Shown: positions 35,504 to 48,086 of the stretch, piece after piece | How positions within the stretch are numbered: the first letter of the stretch is position 1 | How the letters are laid out: the number at the start of each line of letters is the position of its first letter | Origin: a bacterium 210917-SL.2.15 | Lineage (GTDB): Bacteria; Bacillota; Clostridia; Oscillospirales; Oscillospiraceae | Reading direction: 5' to 3' | DNA: 64,000 bases | Assembly (NCBI GenBank): GCA_020555605.1 | Contig: JAJCJC010000008.1 | Location: 24,742-88,741, forward strand | Notes under the pieces: model-generated | Seen by the model: only the letters and a program-made list of their open reading frames with translations | Databases searched by the model: none | What the model was told of the DNA's origin: nothing | Made by a program: the position numbers and the translations under genes

Positions 35504-36085
35504 ATGAATGAAGTTTCCGGTTTGAAGGAGCGGCTGCGCGAGCAGCGGCCGGCATCCTGGGAAACGTTGCCGGACATTCCGCTGTATATGGATCAGGTGC
35601 TTTCCCTGATGAGCCGCCAAACCATCCGCTTCGGAGAAGAGGATGCGCTGACAGCGGCCATGGTGAACAATTATATCAAGGACGGCGTGGTGCCCCGGGC
35701 GGAGGGAAAACGCTACCACGCCGAGCATTTGGCGTACCTCACCATGGTGTGTGTGCTCAAGCAGGTGCTGGCGGTGAAGGACGCGGCACTGCTGACTGGC
35801 AGCGCCATGGCAAATCGGTCCGTGCAGGAAAATTACGACCGTTTTTGCGCGGAGCTGAGCAGTGCCCTCAACAGCGCGGCGGATCAGCTGCCAGAGGAGA
35901 TGGAAGAAAGCGAATTGGGTGAGAACGCCATGAAATTCGCACTGCTGAGCTACGCTTTCAGGCTGACTTGCCGCCGCCTGACGGAGATCATGCGCGAGCG
36001 GGAGACGGAAGGGCATGGAGAGAAAAAGCAGGAGCGGCGCAAACGGAAGCGGACGGACAAGAACGGAGAGGATGAGCAGGCATGA
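35504..36085 (+). CDS. DUF1836 domain protein
   Basis: A 193-residue protein of the DUF1836 family, found widely in Firmicutes and predicted to be a MerR-like helical DNA-binding fold. Recognisable parts are LPDIPLYMDQVLSLM, MVNNYIKDGVVP with the following AEGKRY, and AYLTMVCVLKQVL. The last 30 residues are strongly charged (Glu/Lys/Arg). Its function is unknown. It is translationally coupled to prmA through an ATGA overlap and transcribed from its own promoter, suggesting a conserved two-gene operon. Confidence 0.88.
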   Translation: MNEVSGLKERLREQRPASWETLPDIPLYMDQVLSLMSRQTIRFGEEDALTAAMVNNYIKDGVVPRAEGKRYHAEHLAYLTMVCVLKQVLAVKDAALLTGSAMANRSVQENYDRFCAELSSALNSAADQLPEEMEESELGENAMKFALLSYAFRLTCRRLTEIMRERETEGHGEKKQERRKRKRTDKNGEDEQA

Positions 36086-37050
36086 AGTGGCTGGAGCTTT
36101 GCATCGACACGGCTCAAGATGGCTTGGACAAGCTGGAGGCCATGCTTTCAGCCTTGGGGATCGACGGCATCGAGATTGAGGACGAGGCGGATTTCCAATC
36201 TTTCCTTGCAGGAAATGAAAAATACTGGGACTATGTGGACGACGATCTTCTGGCACAGAAAAAAGGAAAATGCCGCATTAAGTGCTATCTGGAAGACAAC
36301 GAGGAAGCCGCTGCCCAGCTGGCTCGCGTGCGCCTGGGTATGGAGGATGTGAAAAAAGCCCATCCCGGCGCGGCGCTCGGTCCCATGATCTTGACGGTAA
36401 CGGAAGTTCAGGACGCAGATTGGGAAAACAACTGGAAACAGTATTACCAGCCCATTGAAATCGGAGAACGGCTGCTGGTGGTGCCCGAATGGCTGAAAAC
36501 GGAGTCCGCCGGGCGAGTGCCGCTGGTATTGGATCCCGGCCTTGCTTTCGGCACCGGGAGCCACGCCACCACCCGCATGTGCCTCAAACAGCTTGACAAG
36601 CGTGTGCGCGGCGGCGAACGGGTGCTGGATCTGGGCTGCGGTAGCGGCATTTTGTCCATCGCTGCCTTGCGCCTGGGCGCACAGGAGGCTTTTGCCTGCG
36701 ACATTGATGAAAAGGCTGCAGATGTGGCCTATGAAAACGCGGCACTCAATGGCATCGGAAAAGAGCGCTACACGGTGCTGGCGGGAGACATTTTGATCGA
36801 TTCCAAACTGCAAACAGCCATCGGCGGAGGATATGATCTGGTGCTGGCTAATATTGTGGCAGACGTGATTCTTGCCCTGGCCCCGACGGTGAAAGGGCTG
36901 CTGGCTCCCGACGGCGTGTTTTTGTGCTCGGGCATCATCGACACCCGGGCTGAAGAGGTGGCGGATAAGCTGCGTGCAGCGGGACTGGAACTGCTGGAAA
37001 CCAACTGTGAAGAGGGCTGGTTCGCTTATGCCGCCCAGGCAAAAGAATAA
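36082..37050 (+). CDS. prmA: Ribosomal protein L11 methyltransferase PrmA
   Basis: A 322-residue SAM-dependent enzyme that trimethylates L11. The N-terminal substrate-recognition domain (about 1-100) precedes a class I methyltransferase fold. Its markers are LDPGLAFGTGSHATTRMCL (about 151-169), motif I VLDLGCGSGILSI (about 182-194) and the catalytic-loop motif LVLANIVADV. It overlaps the DUF1836 gene as ATGA. A terminator follows directly. Confidence 0.97.
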   Translation: MKWLELCIDTAQDGLDKLEAMLSALGIDGIEIEDEADFQSFLAGNEKYWDYVDDDLLAQKKGKCRIKCYLEDNEEAAAQLARVRLGMEDVKKAHPGAALGPMILTVTEVQDADWENNWKQYYQPIEIGERLLVVPEWLKTESAGRVPLVLDPGLAFGTGSHATTRMCLKQLDKRVRGGERVLDLGCGSGILSIAALRLGAQEAFACDIDEKAADVAYENAALNGIGKERYTVLAGDILIDSKLQTAIGGGYDLVLANIVADVILALAPTVKGLLAPDGVFLCSGIIDTRAEEVADKLRAAGLELLETNCEEGWFAYAAQAKE

Positions 37051-37056
37051 AAAACC

Positions 37057-37094
37057 AAAACCCGCTGCCCCTGAGAAGGGGCGGCGGGTTTTTG
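37057..37094. terminator. Terminator between convergent prmA and lipoprotein genes
   Basis: AAACCCGCTGCCCC (37058-37071) pairs with GGGGCGGCGGGTTT (37078-37091), with a G-U pair, and is flanked by A and T tracts on both sides. Confidence 0.88.
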
Positions 37095-37112
37095 CGCGGG
37101 CGGAGCGGAACG

Positions 37113-38195
37113 TCACCATCCGTAAAGAGAACCGTTGTCGATCTGATAGTCAGGAGAATCAACGGGGCAAAGGAAGTAGTCGTCGGTACCGGTGGTGTCG
37201 TCCCAGGTGCAGTCGACAATGTAATTTTCACCGTCCAGATATACGATGTTCCACTGATGGCCCACGCCTTCGCTGGTGCCGCCCACGGACCAGCAGGGAA
37301 GATCCAGCCGGTCACACAGGAGCTTGAAGGCGGAGGCATAGCCGTAGCATACGGTGGAGCCTTCCACCAGCGCGCCGTAAGCCGTATATTCCGGTCCCAT
37401 CCGCTCGGCGGTGTCCACTGTATCGATATAGTCAGACAGGGTATAATCGTACTCCACCGTTTCGATCACGGCATCGTGAACGGCGCGGTAAAGGGTCTGG
37501 GGATCGTTGTCAGGCGTTTGGGCGCGGATCGCTGCGGAAAGCGTGGAAAGCGCCTCGTCCAGTTCCGATTTGCAGGAGGCATATTCTGCTTCCTCCAGCG
37601 TTGGCTCGCACAGCAGGACAATAAACTGCCGGTCGATGTGTTCCGCTGGGCAAAGAAGATAGGAGGTGGAAACGGTGCAGGGAAGGGCGGCGTTGTCAAT
37701 GGCGGAGAAAGCCAGCTGTTCCACATCCGCCTCGCTCCATCCGCCATCCCCGGGCCGCAGCGCGATGCAGAAAGTGCCGCGGCTCAATGCCTCTGCTATG
37801 GTATGTACTGCATCCTGTGTACCGGCGACGACCAGCGGTGCCACCGTGCGGTCGGCAGTGCTGTCATAGGTGAATTTTACTGTCAGCCGGACGCAGGAGG
37901 GGCCTGCCGGGCGGTTTGTCCAGCGGTATTCAGAGACATAGTAGTACAAAATGCCGTCCTGGTCGATGGCTTCGCTCAGCAGCGCATCCAGCACGGCAGG
38001 ATCGGATGCTGCACCATCGCCGGTGAAATAACCGGTGACGGACGGCTCACCGGAGAGGACGGCATCTTCCAGAAAGGTGTAAACCGCCTCCTCGCTGTAG
38101 GGAATAGCATTTTCAGGCGCGCTTTGACAGCCTGCGCACAGCAGCGCGCACAGGAACAGCGCGGGAAGCAGGGAGAGGGCCGGTAGCCTGCGCAT
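37113..38195 (-). CDS. Lipoprotein with transglutaminase-like domain
   Basis: A 360-residue secreted lipoprotein. The signal peptide (MRRLPALSLLPALFLCALL) ends in a lipobox-like CAGC, with Cys instead of Leu at -3. The C-terminal part (about 245-355) is a transglutaminase/protease-like fold: Cys in VCYGYASAFK, His in GVGHQWNIVYLDG and Asp in YIVDCTWDD complete a triad. The middle region has no known motif. A role in cell-envelope processing is likely but unspecified. I chose ATG 38193-38195 because AAAGGA is about 11 nt upstream and the signal peptide starts there; the longer open frame adds a basic stretch that is not a signal. Confidence 0.85.
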   Translation of the reverse strand: MRRLPALSLLPALFLCALLCAGCQSAPENAIPYSEEAVYTFLEDAVLSGEPSVTGYFTGDGAASDPAVLDALLSEAIDQDGILYYYVSEYRWTNRPAGPSCVRLTVKFTYDSTADRTVAPLVVAGTQDAVHTIAEALSRGTFCIALRPGDGGWSEADVEQLAFSAIDNAALPCTVSTSYLLCPAEHIDRQFIVLLCEPTLEEAEYASCKSELDEALSTLSAAIRAQTPDNDPQTLYRAVHDAVIETVEYDYTLSDYIDTVDTAERMGPEYTAYGALVEGSTVCYGYASAFKLLCDRLDLPCWSVGGTSEGVGHQWNIVYLDGENYIVDCTWDDTTGTDDYFLCPVDSPDYQIDNGSLYGW

Positions 38196-38309
38196 CAGCA
38201 GCACATCCTTTCTCTTTTTTTGTATGCGGCTCTTTTTACGACCATACCGGTTTCCCGTTGGGCAGCGCCGGAAGGCAGCCGCAACGTCCGTTGTGGGGGA
38301 AATGGGCAA

Positions 38310-38352
38310 ACACCGGCCGGGGACTGCGCGGAGGCGGCATCCCGGCCGGTGT
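38310..38352 (-). terminator. Possible terminator of pyrG
   Basis: CACCGGCCGGG (38311-38321) is complementary to CCCGGCCGGTG (38341-38351), 38 nt... i.e. shortly after the pyrG stop. The T-tract on the minus strand is only TTTG, so termination may be weak. Confidence 0.45.
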
Positions 38353-38363
38353 CGGTTTGGTAT

Positions 38364-42086
<3,723 letters not shown>

Positions 42087-42088
42087 TC

Positions 42089-42121
42089 AAAAGCCGCGGA
42101 GGAAACTCCGCGGCTTTTGTG
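42089..42121 (+). terminator. Terminator after the VanW gene
   Basis: AAAAGCCGCGGAG-GAAA-CTCCGCGGCTTTT (42089-42118): a perfect 13-bp stem with GNRA loop and T-tail. Confidence 0.93.
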
Positions 42122-42180
42122 CACTTTGCGCAAAAGCGTCCAAAAGCGCCGGGAAGCGACGGTTTTTTCCAATTTTGCTG

Positions 42181-42209
42181 TTGAAAAAAATTTTACAGAT
42201 AGATATAAT
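42181..42209 (+). promoter_or_regulatory. Promoter of the xpt-nucleoside transporter unit
   Basis: TTGAAA (42181-42186), a 17-nt spacer and TATAAT (42204-42209), about 80 nt before xpt. The leader has a short CAGAGG/CCTCTG hairpin (42225-42244) but no purine-riboswitch signature. Confidence 0.75.
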
Positions 42210-42288
42210 AAATTTATCTATTGGCAGAGGTTTTAACGCCTCTGTGCGCTGCTGCCGGCAAAGCGAGAGAGAAAAAGGGGACGAAACT

Positions 42289-42867
42289 ATGCAGTTGATG
42301 GAAGAGCGAATTCGGAAAAACGGCATCGTCCGGGCCGGGAATGTGCTCAAAGTGGACAGCTTTTTGAACCATCAGATGGACATTGATCTCTTCAATGAAA
42401 TGGGAAAAGAATTCTACCGCCTGTTCGGCGAAGAGCATGTGACGAAGATCGTTACCATCGAGGCTTCCGGGATCGGCATTGCCTGCGTGGCCGCGCAGTA
42501 CTTCCGTGTGCCTGTGGTATTTGCAAAAAAATCGGAGAGCAAAAATCTGGACGGCGACGTGTATACCAGCGCCGTCGCTTCCTTTACCCATAATAAGGTA
42601 TATGATATCCGAATCTCCAAAAAATATTTGAGTGAAGACGACCGCATCCTGTTGATCGACGACTTCCTGGCCAAGGGCAACGCCCTGCTGGGACTGCTGG
42701 ACGTGTGCCAGCAATCCGGCGCCACCGTGGTGGGCGCCGGCATCGCCATTGAAAAAGGGTTTCAGGAAGGCGGTCAATTATTGCGCAAGCGTGGGCTGCG
42801 CGTGGAGTCCCTCGCCATTGTGGATGCGATGGACGAAAATGGCGAGATCGTGTTCCGCCGGCAGTGA
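42289..42867 (+). CDS. xpt: Xanthine phosphoribosyltransferase
   Basis: A 192-residue type I phosphoribosyltransferase that turns xanthine and PRPP into XMP. The PRPP loop is [18 protein letters not shown] (about 123-140), and the N-terminal part ([21 protein letters not shown]) is that of Xpt rather than Hpt or Apt. ATG 42289 has AAAGGGG upstream; the frame remains open farther up, but that region covers the previous gene's terminator. It leads a set of nucleoside-uptake genes, so purines taken up by the transporter could be fed to this enzyme. Confidence 0.96.
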   Translation: MQLMEERIRKNGIVRAGNVLKVDSFLNHQMDIDLFNEMGKEFYRLFGEEHVTKIVTIEASGIGIACVAAQYFRVPVVFAKKSESKNLDGDVYTSAVASFTHNKVYDIRISKKYLSEDDRILLIDDFLAKGNALLGLLDVCQQSGATVVGAGIAIEKGFQEGGQLLRKRGLRVESLAIVDAMDENGEIVFRRQ

Positions 42868-42949
42868 GGCAGGAGATATCCCGACCGATGTTGCGGTTAT
42901 AACGCCCGCGGGCGTCATAATAAAAAATGAATTTGGAGGAAGTTCAGAA

Positions 42950-44122
42950 ATGAAAAGAATTCTCGCTTTGGGTTGCTCCATCGCACTGGCGGCTATGCTG
43001 CTAGCCGGCTGCGGCAACGGCGGCAACAATGAGCAGCCTTCCGGCGGCGAGGGCACTGGCATCGCAGTGGAAGACGTCAAGGTGGGCGTGATCCACATCG
43101 GCGATCCTGCCACCGGTTCCGGCTATAGTTACACCCACGACCAGGGCATCGTGGCCATGCAGGAGACCCTGGGCCTGAGCGACGATCAGATCGTGCGCAA
43201 GAACAACATTGACGACGGTAATACCACCGCCATCGAGAACGCCATGAACGAGTGCATCGAAGAGGGCTGCAACATCATCTTTGCTACCTCCTGGGGCTAT
43301 ATGGACACCTGCGAGGCGCTGGCAGCGGAGTATCCCAACGTGTTCTTCTCCCATGCCACTGGCTACAAGTCCAACGAGACCAACTTCAACCACTATTTCG
43401 GCCGCATTTATCAGGCCCGGTATCTGTCCGGCATCGTGGCCGGCATGAAGACCGAGACCAATAAGATCGGCTATGTCAGCGCCATGGGCAGCGAGAACGG
43501 CGAGTGCACTTCCGGCATCGACGCTTTTGCCATGGGTGTGGCGTCTGTGAATCCCGAGGCCACCGTGGAAGTGAAAGTCACCAACTCCTGGTATGATCCC
43601 GAGGGCGAAGGCCAGGCGGCGCAGGCCCTGATCGACGACGGCTGCGACGTGATCGCTCAGCACTGCGATACGAACAACCCCCAGATCGCTGCGCGTGACG
43701 CCGGTGTTTGGGGCGTGGGTTACAACTCCGATATGACTGCTGAAGTGGGCGAGAGCGTGCTGACCAGCGTGGTCTGGAACTGGGGCGCTTACTACACAGC
43801 TGCTGTGCAGAACGTGATCGACGGCACCTGGACGCCCGGCGTGCATGTGGAGGATTACTTTGGCTCCATGGCCGATGGCCTGCTGAACATCACGGATCTT
43901 TCCGAAGAAGCGGCCGAGGGCACCCAGGAAGCTGTGGATGTGGCTAGGGCTGCCATCGAGGATGGTTCTTTTGACGTGTTCACCGGCACCTATACCGACG
44001 CTGCCGGCAACACCGTCGGTTGCGACGGCGTGATGGAGTGCAACGACGGTACCACTCTGGAAGTGGACGGCGCCAACTATGCTGCCATCACTGCATATTA
44101 CAAGAACGTCGTCGTCAAGTAA
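42950..44122 (+). CDS. BMP-family nucleoside-binding lipoprotein
   Basis: A 390-residue substrate-binding protein of the BMP/PnrA (Med) family, the receptor of purine-nucleoside ABC importers. Signal peptide with lipobox: LAAMLLAGC, the Cys at residue 21, then a Gly/Asn-rich linker. The ligand-domain motifs are VGVIHIGDP, NIIFATSWGYMD, NHYFGRIYQARYLSGIVAG and YVSAMGS. GGAGGA precedes ATG 42950. The ATPase and two permeases of the transporter follow after a 270-nt gap with a terminator, which would let the binding protein be made in excess. Confidence 0.95.
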   Translation: MKRILALGCSIALAAMLLAGCGNGGNNEQPSGGEGTGIAVEDVKVGVIHIGDPATGSGYSYTHDQGIVAMQETLGLSDDQIVRKNNIDDGNTTAIENAMNECIEEGCNIIFATSWGYMDTCEALAAEYPNVFFSHATGYKSNETNFNHYFGRIYQARYLSGIVAGMKTETNKIGYVSAMGSENGECTSGIDAFAMGVASVNPEATVEVKVTNSWYDPEGEGQAAQALIDDGCDVIAQHCDTNNPQIAARDAGVWGVGYNSDMTAEVGESVLTSVVWNWGAYYTAAVQNVIDGTWTPGVHVEDYFGSMADGLLNITDLSEEAAEGTQEAVDVARAAIEDGSFDVFTGTYTDAAGNTVGCDGVMECNDGTTLEVDGANYAAITAYYKNVVVK

Positions 44123-44136
44123 GACGATCCGGCGGC

Positions 44137-44173
44137 AAAGAGGGCGGCTCCCAACGCAGGCCGCCCTCTTTTT
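44137..44173 (+). terminator. Terminator after the BMP lipoprotein gene
   Basis: AAAGAGGGCGG (44137-44147) pairs with CCGCCCTCTTT (44161-44171), followed by further T. Partial read-through would set the lipoprotein-to-transporter ratio. Confidence 0.8.
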
Positions 44174-44205
44174 CGCCACAGCGCGCCGGGCAGCAGTCCG
44201 GCCGC

Positions 44206-44361
44206 TGCGCAAAGCGGAGAGAGGGCTTTCCGTTTTGCGTAGCGAGGCAATATGCCTTCGCTGCACAAAGAAACCGATTTTTGCGGTTCTCATGCGGACG
44301 CCGACCGGCCCCGCATGAGAAGCGAACGCGGCGTGCGCGCAGACGCGGCGCGCTGTTTTTT
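44206..44361 (+). promoter_or_regulatory. Multi-hairpin leader ending in a terminator, upstream of the ABC ATPase gene
   Basis: Four stems in series: A, 44206-44218 with 44229-44241 (13 bp, two wobbles); B, 44241-44248 with 44254-44262 (one bulge); C, TTCTCATGCGG 44287-44297 with CCGCATGAGAA 44311-44321 (11 bp, perfect); D, GCGCGC 44335-44340 with GCGCGC 44348-44353 followed by TGTTTTTT. The end of D resembles an attenuator 33 nt before the start codon. No known riboswitch consensus was recognised. Confidence 0.5.
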
Positions 44362-44393
44362 GATTTTTATACCGAAGAGGTGGGGGGAACTCT

Positions 44394-45923
44394 ATGGCTG
44401 AAACCGAGTATGCGATCCGGTGCGAGAAGATCCGAAAAACCTTCGGCAGTGTGGTCGCTAACGATGCGATCGATCTCGACGTCCGTTATGGCGAAATCCT
44501 GGCTCTGCTGGGGGAAAACGGCAGCGGCAAGACTACGCTGATGAATATGATCTCCGGCATCTATCACCCGGACGGCGGCACGATTTATGTGGACGGAAAG
44601 GCGGCGTCAATCCAAAGTCCGCTGGACGCCCAAAACCTGGGCATCGGCATGATCCACCAGCATTTTAAGCTGGTCAATATTTTTTCCGCCATGGAAAATA
44701 TCGAGCTGGGCACGCCGGGGCGTAAGCTGCCGGCGAAGGTGCTGCGGGAAAAGGTGATGGAACTGTGTCGGACCTATGGGCTGGAGACCGATCCGGAGAA
44801 GCCGGTTCACGCCATGAGCGTTTCGGAAAAGCAGACGGTGGAGATCCTGAAAGTGCTGTACCGGGGCGCGCGCATTTTGATTTTGGACGAGCCGACGGCG
44901 GTACTGACGCCCCAGGAAACGGAAAAGCTGTTCGCGATCCTGCGCCAGATGCGCAGGGCCGGCTGCGCGGTGATCATCATTACCCACAAGCTCAACGAAG
45001 TGCTTTCCATTTCCGACCGAGTGACGATCCTGCGCAAGGGCAAGAGCTACGGCACGGTGAAAACGGCTGAAGTGGACGTGGCCAAGCTGACCGAATTGAT
45101 GGTGGGCCATGCGGTGACGCTGGAGATCGACCGCCCGGCACCGAAGGACCCTGAGGATATTTTGAAGCTGGTGGATCTGACTGTGCGCCGCAGAGACGGC
45201 AGCATCGCTTTGGACGACGTGTCCTTTTCTATCCGCACCGGGGAGATCCTGGGCGTGGCCGGCATTGCCGGCAGCGGCCAGAAGGAGTTGTGCGAAACCA
45301 TTGCGGGCCTGCTGCCGCCGACGCAGGGTGCGATCCTGTATAAAAAAGAAAATCTGGCGGGAAAAACACCGCGGGAATTGATCGACATGGGCATTTCTAT
45401 GAGCTTTGTGCCCGAGGATCGTTTGGGTATGGGCCTGGTGGCCGGCATGGGTATGACGGACAACATGCTCCTCAAGACTTATACCCGCGGGAAAGGCCCC
45501 ATGGTGGACCGCGCCCCCGCCCGGAAAATGGCTGAGGAGCTGGTGGAAAAGCTGGATATTGTCACGGCGGGCATTGAAGCGCCGGTGCGTATGATGTCCG
45601 GCGGCAATGTACAGAAGGTACTGCTGGGCCGGGAGATCGAGTCGAACCCCGATCTGCTGATCACGGCCTATCCGGTGCGCGGCTTGGACATCAATTCAAG
45701 CTATCTGGTGTACGATCTGCTCAATGAGCAGAAGGAAAAGGGCGTGGCTGTAGTGTACATCGGCGAGGATCTGGACGTGCTGCTGCAGCTGTGCGACCGC
45801 ATCATCGTTTTGTGCCACGGGCGGGTGACCGGCGATGTCTCCGCTCAAAGCGTGAGCAAAGAGCAGATCGGCCTGATGATGACCGGCGAATCGGCCCAGG
45901 AGGTGCTGGAATATGGAAGCTAA
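44394..45923 (+). CDS. Nucleoside ABC importer ATP-binding protein (tandem domains)
   Basis: A 509-residue protein with two ABC ATPase domains, as in the NupO/YufO and sugar-type importers. Domain 1 (about 5-240) has Walker A GENGSGKTT, an atypical signature MSVSEKQTVE and Walker B LILDEPTAVL. Domain 2 (about 255-505) has a degenerate Walker A GIAGSGQKEL, the signature MSGGNVQKV and RGLDI. The split between an active and a degraded site is normal for this family. ATG 44394 follows GGTGGGGGGA. It overlaps the first permease gene by 11 nt. Its substrate is inferred to be purine nucleosides from the BMP lipoprotein and xpt next to it. Confidence 0.95.
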   Translation: MAETEYAIRCEKIRKTFGSVVANDAIDLDVRYGEILALLGENGSGKTTLMNMISGIYHPDGGTIYVDGKAASIQSPLDAQNLGIGMIHQHFKLVNIFSAMENIELGTPGRKLPAKVLREKVMELCRTYGLETDPEKPVHAMSVSEKQTVEILKVLYRGARILILDEPTAVLTPQETEKLFAILRQMRRAGCAVIIITHKLNEVLSISDRVTILRKGKSYGTVKTAEVDVAKLTELMVGHAVTLEIDRPAPKDPEDILKLVDLTVRRRDGSIALDDVSFSIRTGEILGVAGIAGSGQKELCETIAGLLPPTQGAILYKKENLAGKTPRELIDMGISMSFVPEDRLGMGLVAGMGMTDNMLLKTYTRGKGPMVDRAPARKMAEELVEKLDIVTAGIEAPVRMMSGGNVQKVLLGREIESNPDLLITAYPVRGLDINSSYLVYDLLNEQKEKGVAVVYIGEDLDVLLQLCDRIIVLCHGRVTGDVSAQSVSKEQIGLMMTGESAQEVLEYGS

Positions 45924-47058
45924 AAAAAGAGAGCCTCTGCTGCGTGTGGTCAAACACGCGGAGCTGTCCAAGGGACAGAGCGTGGGGCTGCGGATCCTAG
46001 CTGTGGTGCTGGCGCTGATCGTGGGCGGCATTTTTATCGCGGCCATCGGCTACAATCCTTTTGAAATTTATGTAACGATGGTCGCCGGCTGTTTCCGCTC
46101 CCCCATGGCGATCCAGGCCACGGTGAAGTTCTGCATTCCCATGTGCATTTCCGCGCTGGGCGTCACGCTGGCCTTTAAAATGAAATTCTGGAATATCGGC
46201 GGCGAGGGGCAACTCATCATGGGTGCGGTATTTGCCTCGTTCTTTGCGCTGTTTTGCAGCGGAATGCCACATCTATTGCTGCTGGTGGTCATGTTCATCG
46301 CCGGTTTTATCGGCGGCGGACTGTGGGGGCTGATTCCTGCGGTGTGCCGTGAAAAATGGGGGACCAACGAGACGTTGTTCACGCTGATGCTGAACTATAT
46401 TGCGCTGTATATCGTCATGTTTCTGCGTGACGGCCCCTGGCGCGATCCGGAGGCGGCTGGTTTCAACAAGATCGCCCGCTTTGATGCCAATGCCATGCTG
46501 GACAAGGTGCTGGGCGTGCATGCCGGCTGGATCATTATGCTGGTGCTGGTAGTGGCGCTCTCGATCTATATGAACCGCACCAAGCAGGGCTATGAGATCG
46601 GCGTGGTGGGCGAGAGCCGTGACACGGCCCGCTATGCGGGCATCAATGTGCGGCGCGTGGTGCTGCGCACGATGTTCCTCTCCGGCGGTATTGCCGGTAT
46701 TGCCGGCATGGTACAGGCCACCGGGTCGGATATTACGCTGAGTATGGGCGTAGCCGGCGGCGTGGGCTTCACAGGCATCATCATCGCATGGCTGGCCCAG
46801 CTGAATGCCTATGTGTCGCTGCTCATCTCTTTTGCTTTCAGCATCTTGGTCAAGGGGTCCAGCGTGGTACAGTCTGCCTACGGTCTGTCCACGGACTGTG
46901 CCGATGTGCTGCAGGGAATCATCCTGTTCTTTATTATGGCCATGGAATTTTTTGTGCGCTATAAGATCGTATTCCGCGGACGCCGCGAGCAGACAGCGCC
47001 GCCTGCCGCGGGGAAGAACACCCCGGAAAAGGATGAGAAGGAGGCGGAGCAGGCATGA
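45913..47058 (+). CDS. Nucleoside ABC importer permease 1 (BPD_transp_2 family)
   Basis: A 381-residue permease with about ten hydrophobic segments, related to NupP/YufP. The family motif is present: ALGVTLAFKMKFWNIGGEGQ (about 80-99), which is the EAA-like region of this family. The C-terminal 30 residues are charged (Lys/Glu-rich). It begins inside the end of the ATPase gene (11-nt overlap), and its stop overlaps the next permease as ATGA, so the three cytoplasmic and membrane components are translationally coupled. Confidence 0.94.
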   Translation: MEAKKREPLLRVVKHAELSKGQSVGLRILAVVLALIVGGIFIAAIGYNPFEIYVTMVAGCFRSPMAIQATVKFCIPMCISALGVTLAFKMKFWNIGGEGQLIMGAVFASFFALFCSGMPHLLLLVVMFIAGFIGGGLWGLIPAVCREKWGTNETLFTLMLNYIALYIVMFLRDGPWRDPEAAGFNKIARFDANAMLDKVLGVHAGWIIMLVLVVALSIYMNRTKQGYEIGVVGESRDTARYAGINVRRVVLRTMFLSGGIAGIAGMVQATGSDITLSMGVAGGVGFTGIIIAWLAQLNAYVSLLISFAFSILVKGSSVVQSAYGLSTDCADVLQGIILFFIMAMEFFVRYKIVFRGRREQTAPPAAGKNTPEKDEKEAEQA

Positions 47059-48011
47059 TTTCTCTGGCATTTATTCTGAAATTTATTGTAGCCGCCGTGG
47101 GGGCCGGAACGCCGCTGCTCTTCGGTACGGTGGGTGAGATCATGTCCGAAAAGGTGGGGCACTTGAACCTGGGCGTGGAGGGCATGATGGCCATTGGGGC
47201 TGTGGCGGGATTTGCCGCAGGCTATGCCACGGGCAACCTGGCAGCGGCCATGGCGGCGGCCTTCTTGGCGGGCATGCTCGCCGCGCTGATCTACGGGGTG
47301 CTCACCGTGGGCTTTATGGCCAACCAGAACGTGATCGGGCTGACCCTGACAATTTTCGGCGTGGGACTAGCCAACTTTATCGGCGTGTATATGATCGGAA
47401 AGACGGACAGCAACACCTGGCAGCTGCCTGCAGAGTTGATTGGGCAGATGAAAAATGTGACCATTCCCGTTTTGACTGATATTCCCGTGCTGGGCAAGCT
47501 TTTGTTCAACTACGATCCCTTTACCTATGTGGGTATCATCATCGCCCTGCTGTGCGGATGGTACCTGTTCCGTACCAAGACGGGATTGAATGTGCAGGCG
47601 ATCGGTGAAAACCCATCCGCGGCGGATGCGGCTTCGATCCAGGTGACCAAGTGGAAATACATCAATATTCTGCTAGGGGGCGGCATCTGTGGCATCGGTG
47701 GAGCTTACTGCTCCATGGTCATCAACGGCGGCGTCTGGATCTCCGACTGCGTGGGCGGTTTGGGCTGGATTTCCGTGGCGCTGGTGATCTTCGCAGCCTG
47801 GCGGCCCCAGGTGGCGATTTTGGGCAGCTTTGTGTTCGGTGCGCTGCGCATTTTGAAATATTATATGCCGGCCATGATCCCCATTGCGTTTTTCAATATG
47901 CTGCCCTTTATCATTACGGCCATTGTGCTGCTGGCAGCTTCGATCCGCGGGGCCAAAGGCAGCCACATTCCGGAAAATCTAGGCAACAATTATTTCCGGG
48001 AGGAACGCTGA
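47055..48011 (+). CDS. Nucleoside ABC importer permease 2 (BPD_transp_2 family)
   Basis: A 318-residue permease that pairs with the preceding one, NupQ/YufQ-like. The motif GTVGEIMSEKVGHLNLGVEG (about 24-43) is family-specific. About eight to nine hydrophobic segments are evident. A conserved tail ending with charged residues (NNYFREER) closes the protein. It is the last gene of the xpt-BMP-ABC set, and a strong terminator follows after 11 nt. Confidence 0.94.
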   Translation: MISLAFILKFIVAAVGAGTPLLFGTVGEIMSEKVGHLNLGVEGMMAIGAVAGFAAGYATGNLAAAMAAAFLAGMLAALIYGVLTVGFMANQNVIGLTLTIFGVGLANFIGVYMIGKTDSNTWQLPAELIGQMKNVTIPVLTDIPVLGKLLFNYDPFTYVGIIIALLCGWYLFRTKTGLNVQAIGENPSAADAASIQVTKWKYINILLGGGICGIGGAYCSMVINGGVWISDCVGGLGWISVALVIFAAWRPQVAILGSFVFGALRILKYYMPAMIPIAFFNMLPFIITAIVLLAASIRGAKGSHIPENLGNNYFREER

Positions 48012-48022
48012 AGGTTTTGGGT

Positions 48023-48061
48023 CGAATCCCCTTCGTCCAACAGGCGAAGGGGATTCGTTTT
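48023..48061 (+). terminator. Terminator of the nucleoside transporter operon
   Basis: CGAATCCCCTTCG (48023-48035) pairs perfectly with CGAAGGGGATTCG (48045-48057) and is followed by TTTT. Confidence 0.92.
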
Positions 48062-48068
48062 GACAATT

Positions 48069-48086
48069 TTGATAAAAATTTAACAA
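48069..48086. promoter_or_regulatory. Rex-like redox operator upstream of the antiporter-type gene
   Basis: TTGATAA-AAAT-TTAACAA matches TTGTTAA-N4-TTAACAA at 13 of 14 defined positions. It overlaps a candidate promoter: TTGACA (48060-48065), 16 nt, AACAAT (48082-48087). The same 20-nt core is upstream of the pyruvate oxidoreductase gene. Confidence 0.55.

Noticed and set aside
42210..42288. Purine riboswitch upstream of xpt
   Set aside because: The leader lacks the three-way-junction core and the conserved loop sequences; only a short 6-bp hairpin can be drawn.
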